A program made the position numbers and the translations under genes. 64,000 nucleotides of DNA from DSWT01 sp035415725 (GTDB lineage: Bacteria; Chloroflexota; Anaerolineae; B4-G1; SLSP01), in assembly GCA_035415725.1 (NCBI GenBank), contig DAOOGN010000005.1, forward strand, positions 1-64,000, read 5' to 3'. Numbering within the stretch: the first letter of the stretch is position 1; every line of letters starts with the position of its first letter. A model generated the notes under the pieces. The model was not told the origin of the DNA and searched no databases. It saw nothing but the letters and a program-made list of their open reading frames with translations. This document shows, in pieces, positions 8,411 to 16,094 of the stretch.

Positions 8411-9199
8411 ATGTCCCATCCAAAATTAACTGCACAATTGTATACCGTTCGAGATTTCTGCCAGACGTTGGAAGACTTCGACGCCAGCATGAAGAAAGTC
8501 GCCGACATCGGCTACACCGCCGTACAGGTTTCCGGCATTGGGCCAATCCCCCACGCGGACGTGAAAGCCGTCGCCGATCAGTACGGCCTCAAGATCGTCA
8601 TCACCCACGTCGGCTTCGACTACCTGCAGAACGACATCGACGCTGCTATCGCGCAACACAAACTGTGGGACTGCCCCAACGTCGCTATCGGCAGCATGCC
8701 GCCCCATTACTACGAGATGGGCGCAGCGGGCTTCCATCAGTTCGCTAAAGACGCCACCGCAGTCGGCAAGCAGTTGGCCGACGCCGGGCTGACCTTCAGC
8801 TACCACAACCACAGCTTCGAATTCGTGCGCTTCGGCCACCAGACTGGCCTGGACATCATCTACGCAGAAAGCGATCCCCGCTATCTGCAAGCCGAGATCG
8901 ACACGTATTGGGTTCAGCACGGCGGCGGCGACGTCGTCGCCTGGATCAAGCGGATGAAGAACCGCATGCCCGTCATCCATTTCAAGGATATGGTGATGGT
9001 CAAAGGAGAACAAATGTGGACGGGACAGCAGACGATGGCCGAAATCGGCGAGGGCAACCTCAACTGGCCGAAAATCATCAAGGCATGCCAAAAGGCCCAT
9101 GTCGAATGGTACGCCATCGAGCAGGACCGCTGCATGCGCGATCCGTTCGAGAGCCTCAAAATCAGCTACGATAACCTCCGCGCGATGGGCGTGGAGTAA
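8411..9199 (+). CDS. Sugar phosphate isomerase/epimerase (AP endonuclease-2 fold)
   Basis: Metal-dependent TIM-barrel protein of the xylose-isomerase-like family (262 aa), cytoplasmic, interconverting sugars or inositol derivatives. Expected metal/substrate ligands appear in order: FSYHNHSFEF (His), LQAEIDTYWVQHGG (Glu/Asp, then His), VIHFKDM (His/Asp) and WYAIEQD (Glu). The N-terminal LYTVRDFCQTLEDFDASMKK is typical of the group often annotated as IolE/IolI-like. AGGAG lies before the ATG. It sits between rmlA and a beta-lactamase-family gene in the same direction, in the sugar region, but without an oxidoreductase of the Gfo/Idh type nearby that would point to inositol. Substrate unknown. 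Confidence 0.9.
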   Translation: MSHPKLTAQLYTVRDFCQTLEDFDASMKKVADIGYTAVQVSGIGPIPHADVKAVADQYGLKIVITHVGFDYLQNDIDAAIAQHKLWDCPNVAIGSMPPHYYEMGAAGFHQFAKDATAVGKQLADAGLTFSYHNHSFEFVRFGHQTGLDIIYAESDPRYLQAEIDTYWVQHGGGDVVAWIKRMKNRMPVIHFKDMVMVKGEQMWTGQQTMAEIGEGNLNWPKIIKACQKAHVEWYAIEQDRCMRDPFESLKISYDNLRAMGVE

Positions 9200-9225
9200 A
9201 AGTCTTTAGTCCGGTAGTCGGATCG

Positions 9226-9315
9226 TCTCGATAGGTCACAAAACGCTTCGAGGGGATCGTCAGATCCCCGTTCCGGTCTGGATTTGGCGATCCAGACCAG
9301 GCAAAATAGAGTCAG
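9226..9315 (-). repeat. R3 hairpin element, degenerate copy c
   Basis: About 90 bp, opposite in orientation to the copies at 22966 and 45366. The core GGGGATC-loop-GATCCCC hairpin is intact; the outer arms (TCTCGATAGGTCAC / AGAGTCAG) are diverged. Confidence 0.7.
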
Positions 9316-9344
9316 TTTCATTCAATCCTTAGCGAGGAATTCCT

Positions 9345-10568
9345 ATGAACAACACTGTGAGCGAAAATTGCGGGTTTTCACCCGTGCGTCTTGGCCGTAT
9401 CTCCACACTGATGCAGCGTTACGTGGACGACGGCAAGCTCGCCGGCCTCATTGCCACCGTCGCCCGGCGCGGGCAGACCGTCTATATGGAAAAGTTTGGC
9501 ATGATGGACATCGAAGCGCACAAACCCATGCAGTTCGACGCCATCTTCCGCATTGCCTCGATGACCAAGCCCATCACCAGCGTCGCCGTGATGACGCTAT
9601 ACGAGGAAGGTCACTTCCACTTGAACACCCCCGTCGCAGAGTTTATCCCCGGCTTCAAAGAGGCCAGAGTCTTCGTGGGGGAGAGGGCCAATGAGGGCTA
9701 TTACTGGACCGATCTCGACCGTCCGATCACGTTCCGCCACCTCTTCACCCACACGGCGGGCCTCAGCTACGGCTGGAATGTGGACGATCCGGTGGACCGC
9801 CAGTACCAGAAAGCGCAAAAAGAATCCGGGGTTAATCCGGCCACCATGACCGTCAAAGACCTGGTGCAGATGCTGACCACGCTGCCGCTGGCCTTTCAAC
9901 CGGGAACGCACTGGCGCTACAGCTACGCCATCGATGTGCTCGGTTACATCGCCGAAGTCATCTCCGGCAAGCCGCTGGACGTGTTCCTCAAAGAGCGCCT
10001 TTTCGAGCCCTTGGGGATGGTCGACACGGATTTCTACGTTCCCCCCGCTAAAGCCGACCGGTTGTGCGCGCTGTACGGCCATCCCAACAACGCTCCCACC
10101 CTCCAACTCGTTGAATCGCCGCTCGGCAACCAGTTCCAGAAACCGTCGTTCCTTTCGGGCGGCGGCGGATTGGTCTCGACCGTTCACGACTACGCGCGCT
10201 TCGCGCAGATGCTCGCCAACGGTGGCGAACTGGACGGGGAACGCATCCTCAGTCCCACCACCGTCGCCCTGTACAGCATCAACCACATGCCGGAAGCTGC
10301 GCTCCCTTACGGCTTTGCCGACCGTGAAGACCTCTACCATTGGGGCTACGGCTACAGCCTGGGTACCCGCGTGCTGATGGATGTCTCCAAGAGCGGCATC
10401 GCCGGTTCCGTCGGCGAGTTCGGGTGGGATGGCGCGTTCAGCACCTACTTCTGGGTCGATCCGCAAGAGGCGTTGTACGGTCTGCTGATGCTGCAACACG
10501 CGCCCAATGCCTACTACCCCATCGCCCCGCAGTTCAAGCAATTGACGTACCAGGCGCTCGTCGCGTAA
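9345..10568 (+). CDS. Serine beta-lactamase-family hydrolase (class C / esterase type)
   Basis: Penicillin-binding-protein-like serine hydrolase (407 aa) of the family that includes AmpC beta-lactamases, D-aminopeptidases and esterases. The catalytic SxxK is SMTK (Ser72), within FRIASMTKPITSVAVM; the second motif is a YSY-type (RYSYAIDVLGYIAE), which is more common in esterases than the YSN of true beta-lactamases. HTAGLSYGW and SGGGGLVSTVHDYARFAQML are other family blocks. No signal peptide is visible, so it is probably cytoplasmic, against a resistance role. Good ribosome site (GCGAGGAATTCCT). The likeliest job is ester or amide hydrolysis of a small molecule; substrate unknown. Confidence 0.9.
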   Translation: MNNTVSENCGFSPVRLGRISTLMQRYVDDGKLAGLIATVARRGQTVYMEKFGMMDIEAHKPMQFDAIFRIASMTKPITSVAVMTLYEEGHFHLNTPVAEFIPGFKEARVFVGERANEGYYWTDLDRPITFRHLFTHTAGLSYGWNVDDPVDRQYQKAQKESGVNPATMTVKDLVQMLTTLPLAFQPGTHWRYSYAIDVLGYIAEVISGKPLDVFLKERLFEPLGMVDTDFYVPPAKADRLCALYGHPNNAPTLQLVESPLGNQFQKPSFLSGGGGLVSTVHDYARFAQMLANGGELDGERILSPTTVALYSINHMPEAALPYGFADREDLYHWGYGYSLGTRVLMDVSKSGIAGSVGEFGWDGAFSTYFWVDPQEALYGLLMLQHAPNAYYPIAPQFKQLTYQALVA

Positions 10569-10586
10569 CAAACCTGGCAGGTTTGT
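10568..10586. terminator. Short perfect hairpin after the hydrolase
   Basis: Arms ACAAACCTG and CAGGTTTGT with a one-base loop, immediately after the stop and just before the ribosome site of the next gene. There is no T-run; it may be a processing or attenuation hairpin rather than a terminator. Confidence 0.4.
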
Positions 10587-10598
10587 CGAGGAGTGATG

Positions 10599-11795
10599 AT
10601 GTTCACCATTGGCGCGTTTGCCATCATCTTTGATGATGCGGGGCGCGTGCTACTGTGCCACCGCCGCGATATGGACATGTGGAATCTGCCCGGCGGTGGT
10701 GTCGCAAGTGGAGAACTCCCTACAGAAGCCGTTATCCGCGAAGTCAAAGAGGAAACTGGACTGGATGTGACCGTAAAGCGACTTGTCGGCATCTATGGGA
10801 AACCGCATCCAGACGATATTGTTTTCACGTTTGTCTGTGATGTGACCGGCGGGCAGCTCATCGAAACCGATGAATCAGACGCCTGCCGGCATTTCGCGCT
10901 GGACGACATTCCGCCGAACACCAATCCTAAGCAGATTGAACGCGTATACGATGCCATCAAAGCAGGTGACCAACCGGTTTTCAAACATCAAGAGGGGCCA
11001 GCGACGCGAGAATGGTTGCCTGTACAACGCAAGTATGCCCCACACTTACAGAGACTTTTCGAGATTCATGCGCAAATACAAGACCTTCACCCGCTCCTAA
11101 CGCACGTCTTCCCCGTCGCCATCGTGGATGCGGACCGATTTCTCATCTTCGACATCGACCCGTCTGGGAAGCACTACACCTTCGTCAAACAAGTTCCCAC
11201 GCCAATGTCAATTCCTCAGGGCGTGCGCGCCGCCTTCCCGCTGGAATGTTACGGCGGCAAACCGGCCTGCGTCGTCACCGATGACGTCTTCGACAACCTC
11301 GACGGCTACGTCACCATCTTCCACGAGTTTGTTCACTGCTACCAGTATCAGACGTGCGAGGACAAGCTCAAAGCCACGTTGAACGTCGCCCGGCAGGCGC
11401 GAGCCGCCAACGACTTTATGTGGGAACTCAATTACCCCTTCCCCTACGCCGCGACGGACTTCGAGGAGACCTACGCGGCGTTTCTCGAGGCAGCAGCGCA
11501 AGACCAGTACGATGCCATCCGCAACTGTCGTGCGCGCCTACGTGACACCATGCGCCCCGAGGACTTCGAGTATATGATCTGGCAGGAATGGAAAGAGGGG
11601 TTTGCGCGCTTCATCGAAAATCGCATCCAACAACGCCTCGGCCTTGAAGAAAACCACGGCGGCGCAGAACCGCCTTTCAGCCGTGTCACCTTCTACGAGG
11701 GCGGTGCGCGTCTGATTGCCACGCATCCCGAATCGGCGACAGACATCGAAGCCTTATTCGGCTGGATCAAAGTGCCATGCAGGGAGCGCCATTAG
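10599..11795 (+). CDS. Nudix hydrolase fused to a HExxH zincin-like domain
   Basis: Two-domain protein, 398 aa. Residues 1-130 are a Nudix domain with a perfect box (GGVASGELPTEAVIREVKEE, residues 34-53, followed by TGL), expected to hydrolyse a nucleoside diphosphate linked to another group. Residues ~170-398 form a second domain not recognisable as Nudix; it contains IFHEFVHCYQYQ, a HExxH zinc-protease-type motif at residues 242-246, and WKEGFARFIE (Glu333), a plausible third ligand as in gluzincins. GAGGAG at 10588-10593 best fits ATG 10599, though GTG 10593 or ATG 10596 are possible. The region between carries a basic, Arg-rich linker. Followed after 9 bp by an aldo/keto reductase. The first domain is certain; the second is inference from motifs. 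Confidence 0.85.
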   Translation: MFTIGAFAIIFDDAGRVLLCHRRDMDMWNLPGGGVASGELPTEAVIREVKEETGLDVTVKRLVGIYGKPHPDDIVFTFVCDVTGGQLIETDESDACRHFALDDIPPNTNPKQIERVYDAIKAGDQPVFKHQEGPATREWLPVQRKYAPHLQRLFEIHAQIQDLHPLLTHVFPVAIVDADRFLIFDIDPSGKHYTFVKQVPTPMSIPQGVRAAFPLECYGGKPACVVTDDVFDNLDGYVTIFHEFVHCYQYQTCEDKLKATLNVARQARAANDFMWELNYPFPYAATDFEETYAAFLEAAAQDQYDAIRNCRARLRDTMRPEDFEYMIWQEWKEGFARFIENRIQQRLGLEENHGGAEPPFSRVTFYEGGARLIATHPESATDIEALFGWIKVPCRERH

Positions 11796-11804
11796 GAGGA
11801 AGCT

Positions 11805-12716
11805 ATGGAAACACGCATTTTGGGCAATACCGGCTTGACGGTCAGCCGTCTGGGCATTGGCCTGGCGGAAATCGGCTTCGAGCTGACGCCGGAGGAAATC
11901 AACGCCGCCTCCAAAGTGCTGAACACGGCCCTCGACGCGGGCATCACCTTTCTGGATACTGCCGCTTGCTACGACAGCAGCGAAGAACTGATCGGCCGCA
12001 CCATTGCCCACCGCCGCGACGAATACGTGCTGGCGACCAAAGCCGGGCACGTCACCGGCGGCTACGTGGGTGAGAACTGGACCGCGCAAACCGTCCGTGA
12101 CAGCATCGACCGCAGCCTGGCGCGGATGAAGACCGATCACCTCGACCTGGTGCAACTGCACTCCTGCGACGTGGAGGTGTTGGAACACGGTGAGGTCATC
12201 GCGGCACTGCAACAGGCCAGGCAGGCCGGCAAAACGCGCTTCATCGGCTACAGCGGCGACAACGAGGCGGCGCTGTGGGCCGTCAAGAGCGGCCTGTTCG
12301 ACACACTGCAAACCAGCTTCAACGTAGTGGATCAGAACGCGCGGCTCTACCTCTTCGGTCCGGCGAAGGCACGCGGCATGGGCGTCATCTGCAAACGTCC
12401 CATCGCCAACGGCGCGTGGGGCGCGGCAAAAGCGCCGAGCGGCTACGCCGCCGAGTACTTCGCCCGCGCGCAGAAGATGCTGTCCCTGGGGCCGATTCCC
12501 GGCGCGCCGGAGAACTGTATCCTGTTGGCGCTCGGCTTCGTCTTCGCGCACCCGGAGGCAGACGTCTTCATCGTCGGTACACGCAACCCCAAACACCTCA
12601 AGGCCAACATCGACATGGTCAACACCCAACTGCCCATCGCGCCGGAAGCCGTCGCCGAAATCCGGCGCCGCTTTGAGCAACTGGCCGACGGCCCCAATTG
12701 GTCGCAACGCGAGTAA
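11805..12716 (+). CDS. Aldo/keto reductase
   Basis: Second AKR of the region, 303 aa, NADPH-dependent. N-terminal RILGNTGLTVSRLGIGLAEIG; tetrad Asp/Tyr in FLDTAACYDSSEELIG, Lys in LATKAGH, His in LVQLHSCD. The C-terminal segment DVFIVGTRNPKHLKANID binds the cofactor. It reads as the short, compact type similar to L-galactose or D-threo-aldose dehydrogenases, but sequence alone does not settle the substrate. AGGAGG precedes the ATG. It is 9 bp from the Nudix fusion gene and so very probably co-transcribed with it. Confidence 0.92.
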   Translation: METRILGNTGLTVSRLGIGLAEIGFELTPEEINAASKVLNTALDAGITFLDTAACYDSSEELIGRTIAHRRDEYVLATKAGHVTGGYVGENWTAQTVRDSIDRSLARMKTDHLDLVQLHSCDVEVLEHGEVIAALQQARQAGKTRFIGYSGDNEAALWAVKSGLFDTLQTSFNVVDQNARLYLFGPAKARGMGVICKRPIANGAWGAAKAPSGYAAEYFARAQKMLSLGPIPGAPENCILLALGFVFAHPEADVFIVGTRNPKHLKANIDMVNTQLPIAPEAVAEIRRRFEQLADGPNWSQRE

Positions 12717-12724
12717 CATTTTTA

Positions 12725-12774
12725 GTCAGCAGATTGAGCAGATTAAGATTGTAAAATCTGCTCAATCTGCTGAC
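12725..12774. promoter_or_regulatory. 20-bp perfect stem-loop before the S9 peptidase
   Basis: Arms 12725-12744 and 12755-12774 pair without mismatch around a 10-base loop. The arm itself contains a tandem AGCAGATTG-AGCAGATT. The stem ends just before AAGGAGC, the ribosome site of the next gene, and could mask or protect it. No T-run follows. Confidence 0.55.
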
Positions 12775-12790
12775 AGATAAGGAGCAAATA

Positions 12791-14641
12791 ATGCCAAAGT
12801 CAACGAGCATAGCACGATACCTCAACGTCCGCCAGGCCTACGGCCTGACGTTTTCCGGTGACGGACAACGGCTGGCGTTCCTTACGGACATCACCGGGAC
12901 GCCACAGGTCTGGCAAGTCCCACTGACCGGCGAACCGGGGACCATCCTGTGGCCCGAACAACTGACCTTCGAGACCGATCGGGTGATGCGGGCGCAGTTT
13001 TCGCCCGCAGAGGATGGACGTCTGCTTTACACACGTGACATCGGCGGCAACGAGAAACAGCAGCTCTTTCTGCTCAGCACCGACGGATCGCCGGATGTCA
13101 ACCTTACGCAGGGCTTCGCGGAAGCCACGCATCACTTCGGCGCCTGGGCACAGGACGGCGCGACCTTCTACTTCGCCGCCAACCGCCGCCATCCGGCGCT
13201 GTTCGACTTCTACCGGCAGGCGCTCGACGGGGAGGCCGTCCTCGTGTGGCAGAATGATACGCCGGGCTATCTCTCCAATGTGGACATCGCTCCCGGCGGG
13301 CAGCGCGCCGTCGTCACGCGGGTGTCTGGATCGTTCAACCACACGCTGCTGGAAATCGACCTGGCGGGCGGGAGAGCGCGCCCGCTGATGGAGACGGACA
13401 GGCCTGTACGCTACACCGCTGCCCACTATGCTACCGACGGGCGCAGTCTCTACTTGATCACCGACCTGGACTCCGACTTTCTCGCCGTCGCCCGGCTCGA
13501 TCTGGACACGGGGGAACTGGAACGCCTCATTGCGCCGGAATGGGACTGTGACGCGCTGGCGCTCGCGCCGGATGGACGCAGCCTGGCCTATACTGTCAAC
13601 GTCGAAGGAGCGCATCGTCTGTACCTGTACGACCTCGCCACGGGCGCAACACGCATGGCTCCCGGCATTGCGGAACGAGCCGGCGTCGTTCGCGGTGATC
13701 AACTCAGCTTCGCGCCGGATGGACGCCACCTGGCCTTCGCCTTCACCCATGCCACCCGCGCCGCCGACATCTATGTATGGGATTTGATCGCCGACACTGT
13801 CTACCCCGTCACGTGCTCGTCACACGGCGGTCTGCCAACGGAGAGCTTCGTCACGCCGGAACTCATCCGCTACCCCACATTCGACACGCTTGCCGATGGG
13901 ACGCCGCGCACCATTCCGGCGTGGTTCTTCAAACCGCAGGGCGAAAGCGACGAACCCGTGCCCGCTGTCGTCGTCGTCCACGGCGGTCCGGAGGGGCAGT
14001 TCCAGCCGGCCTTCACGTTCTTCATCCAATACCTGGTGCACAACGGCTACGCCGTGCTTGCTCCCAACGTCCGCGGTTCCACCGGCTACGGCAAAGCCTA
14101 CAGCCATCTCGACGATGTCGAAAAGCGCATGGACGCGGTGGCCGACCTGGCCTACGCCGCCCGCTGGCTCAAAGCGCAGCCCGGCATCGCCAGCGACCGG
14201 CTCGTCGTCTACGGGGGGAGCTATGGCGGCTTCATGGTGCTGGCGGCGCTTACTGCCTACCCGGAGTTATGGGCCGCCGGCGTGGATGTCGTCGGCATCA
14301 GCAACTTCGTCACCTTTCTGGAGAACACCAGCGCCTATCGTCGCGCCCACCGCGAGGCCGAATACGGCAGCCTGGCCCGCGACCGCGACTTCCTGGAGAG
14401 CATCGCGCCCATCCGCCACGTGGATCAAATCACCGCGCCGCTGTTTGTCGTCCACGGCAAGAACGACCCGCGCGTGCCGCTGCGTGAAGCCGAGCAAATT
14501 GTCACGGCCCTGCAAAGCCGCGGCGTGCCGGTGGAGTTCCTGGTCTTCGACGACGAGGGGCACGGCGTCGTCAAATTGCAGAACAAGCTGGTCATGTATC
14601 CGGCGATCGTCGCTTTTTTGGATAGATATCTTAGCCAATAG
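12791..14641 (+). CDS. S9-family (prolyl oligopeptidase-type) serine peptidase
   Basis: Cytoplasmic peptidase cutting short peptides or acylated N-terminal residues (616 aa). Residues ~1-340 are repeated propeller blades (for example SFAPDGRHLAFAFTHA, LAPDGRSLAYTVNVEGA); residues ~350-616 are an alpha/beta hydrolase. The catalytic triad is visible: Ser in YGGSYGGFM (about residue 477), Asp in GKNDPRVPL, His in DDEGHGVV; the oxyanion-side VVHGGPEGQF is also present. No signal peptide. AAGGAGC precedes the ATG. The motif set best matches the acylaminoacyl peptidase / dipeptidyl peptidase subgroup (S9C). It has no evident pathway link with the neighbouring reductases. Confidence 0.94.
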   Translation: MPKSTSIARYLNVRQAYGLTFSGDGQRLAFLTDITGTPQVWQVPLTGEPGTILWPEQLTFETDRVMRAQFSPAEDGRLLYTRDIGGNEKQQLFLLSTDGSPDVNLTQGFAEATHHFGAWAQDGATFYFAANRRHPALFDFYRQALDGEAVLVWQNDTPGYLSNVDIAPGGQRAVVTRVSGSFNHTLLEIDLAGGRARPLMETDRPVRYTAAHYATDGRSLYLITDLDSDFLAVARLDLDTGELERLIAPEWDCDALALAPDGRSLAYTVNVEGAHRLYLYDLATGATRMAPGIAERAGVVRGDQLSFAPDGRHLAFAFTHATRAADIYVWDLIADTVYPVTCSSHGGLPTESFVTPELIRYPTFDTLADGTPRTIPAWFFKPQGESDEPVPAVVVVHGGPEGQFQPAFTFFIQYLVHNGYAVLAPNVRGSTGYGKAYSHLDDVEKRMDAVADLAYAARWLKAQPGIASDRLVVYGGSYGGFMVLAALTAYPELWAAGVDVVGISNFVTFLENTSAYRRAHREAEYGSLARDRDFLESIAPIRHVDQITAPLFVVHGKNDPRVPLREAEQIVTALQSRGVPVEFLVFDDEGHGVVKLQNKLVMYPAIVAFLDRYLSQ

Positions 14642-14648
14642 CTTTCAG

Positions 14649-14770
14649 CACCTGGCATAGGAAGTGGCTTCGTCAGGTTTACGAGCCTGAATGGATACGG
14701 CCTACCAAAATCCGTGCCCAACCGGCTATAGGGAATAAGTCGCTGTGCCAGGTTGACTGGCCTGAATAGA
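14649..14770 (-). repeat. R2 element, copy C (two tandem end fragments)
   Basis: Two consecutive fragments of the same R2 end: 14649-14698 finishes in the complement of GTATCCATTCAGG, and 14699-14770 contains CTACCAAAATCCGTGC, CTATAGGGAATAAG and ends GGCCTGAATAGA. Either a nested insertion or a local duplication of the end. Confidence 0.65.
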
Positions 14771-14894
14771 CAGGACTTACGCCAGCCTGGCTCGAATCAA
14801 GCGGCGGAGGATTTGTAGTGACGCCTTCAGGCGTCTCTTAGGAGCTAAGAACGGCTGAAGCCGTCACTACAAACAGAAATTTGCGTAAGTCCTA
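14771..14894 (+). mobile_element. R1 element, copy 2 (124 bp, MITE-like)
   Basis: Same length as copy 1 and differing at only a few positions. Perfect ends AGGACTTACGC and GCGTAAGTCCT. Flanked by the direct repeat TAGA (14767-14770 and 14895-14898). The left flank is the end of R2 copy C. Confidence 0.88.
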
Positions 14895-14957
14895 TAGATA
14901 TCAGTCAGAAAGCTGAACGCTGATCGCTGACTGTTGATAGCGCCTACAGGAGGAACA

Positions 14958-15947
14958 ATGGTTTACACTGCATCTAATACCCGTTATGATTCGATGGTCT
15001 ACAACCGCTGTGGACGTAGCGGTTTGAAACTGCCGGCCATTTCGTTGGGTCTGTGGCACAACTTCGGCGGGATCAATGTTTATGAGAATTCCCGCGCGAT
15101 GGTGCGCCGCGCCTTCGATCTGGGCATCACCCACTTCGATCTGGCGAACAACTACGGCCCGCCGCCCGGCTCCGCCGAGATCACCTTCGGCCAAATCATG
15201 GCGCAGGATTTGCGTCCCTACCGCGACGAACTCATCATCTCCACCAAAGCCGGCTACGGCATGTGGCCTGGGCCTTACGGCGAATGGGGATCGCGCAAGT
15301 ATCTCATCGCCAGCCTCGACCAGAGCCTGAAGCGCATGGAGCTGGAGTATGTGGACATCTTCTACAGCCACCGCTTCGACCCCGACACGCCGCTGGAAGA
15401 GACGATGGGCGCGCTCGACTATGCCGTGCGCAGTGGACGCGCACTCTACGTGGGCATCTCCAACTACTCGCCGGAGAAGACGGTGGAGGCGGTACAGATT
15501 TTGCGCGACCTGGGGACGCCGTGCCTGATTCACCAGCCGTCCTATAGCATGTTCAACCGCTGGGTTGAAGACGGCCTGCTGGACACGCTGGACGCCGAGG
15601 GCATCGGCTGCATCTGCTTCTCGCCGCTGGCGCAGGGCTTGCTCACGGATCGGTACCTCGGTGGCGACATCCCCGCCGATTCGCGGGCCGCCAAGTCCTA
15701 CTTCCTGCGTCCAGAGCACATCACCGCGGAAAAACTGGCGCAAGTCCGCCAGCTCAACGAGATCGCCCGGGCGCGTGGGCAGACGATGGCGCAGTTGGCG
15801 CTCGTCTGGGTGTTGCGGCGCAAGACCGTGACCTCGGCGCTCATCGGCGCGAGCAAGGTGAGCCAGATCGAAGATGCCGTCGCGGCGGTGGAGAATCTGA
15901 CACTCAGTGCGGAAGAACAACAAGCTATCGAGGATATTCTGGCCTAG
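14958..15947 (+). CDS. Aldo/keto reductase, YghZ / glyceraldehyde-3-phosphate reductase type
   Basis: Third AKR (329 aa), of the potassium-channel-beta-like AKR14 group to which E. coli YghZ belongs; that enzyme reduces L-glyceraldehyde 3-phosphate and methylglyoxal. Evidence: GRSGLKLPAISLGLWHNFG near the N-terminus, Asp/Tyr in THFDLANNYGPPPGSAE, Lys in ISTKAGYGMWPGPYG, His in DIFYSHRFDPDTP, and SPLAQGLLTDRYL. These blocks are closer to that group than those of the other two reductases here. AGGAGGAACA precedes ATG 14958, so the longer frame from 14934 is rejected. Probably monocistronic, since R1 and R2 elements lie upstream and a 147-bp gap follows. Confidence 0.93.
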   Translation: MVYTASNTRYDSMVYNRCGRSGLKLPAISLGLWHNFGGINVYENSRAMVRRAFDLGITHFDLANNYGPPPGSAEITFGQIMAQDLRPYRDELIISTKAGYGMWPGPYGEWGSRKYLIASLDQSLKRMELEYVDIFYSHRFDPDTPLEETMGALDYAVRSGRALYVGISNYSPEKTVEAVQILRDLGTPCLIHQPSYSMFNRWVEDGLLDTLDAEGIGCICFSPLAQGLLTDRYLGGDIPADSRAAKSYFLRPEHITAEKLAQVRQLNEIARARGQTMAQLALVWVLRRKTVTSALIGASKVSQIEDAVAAVENLTLSAEEQQAIEDILA

Positions 15948-16094
15948 AACTTACACAATCCGCTCCTTTGGACGCCGATTCGCGCTGATTTTCGCAGCTC
16001 AAGCATAGAAGCGACCCAATCGGCGTCCTGATTCCCACTCTCGTTCGCACCAGAAAATAGCCCTGTTGACTATCGACCTTGCAAGGAGATTCTT

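Larger units (their letters stand above)
14642..14957. other. Gene-free gap filled by two repeat families
   Basis: Contains two partial R2 fragments and a complete R1 copy (separate entries); the last 60 bp carry the ribosome site AGGAGGAACA of the next gene. No open frame supported. Confidence 0.7.

Noticed and set aside
9345..10568. True beta-lactamase / antibiotic resistance gene
   Set aside because: No signal peptide and a YSY-type second motif; more like the esterase or peptidase members of the family.
9597..10571. 324-codon open frame opposite the beta-lactamase-family gene
   Set aside because: Antisense shadow without start signals; the plus-strand protein has an intact active site.
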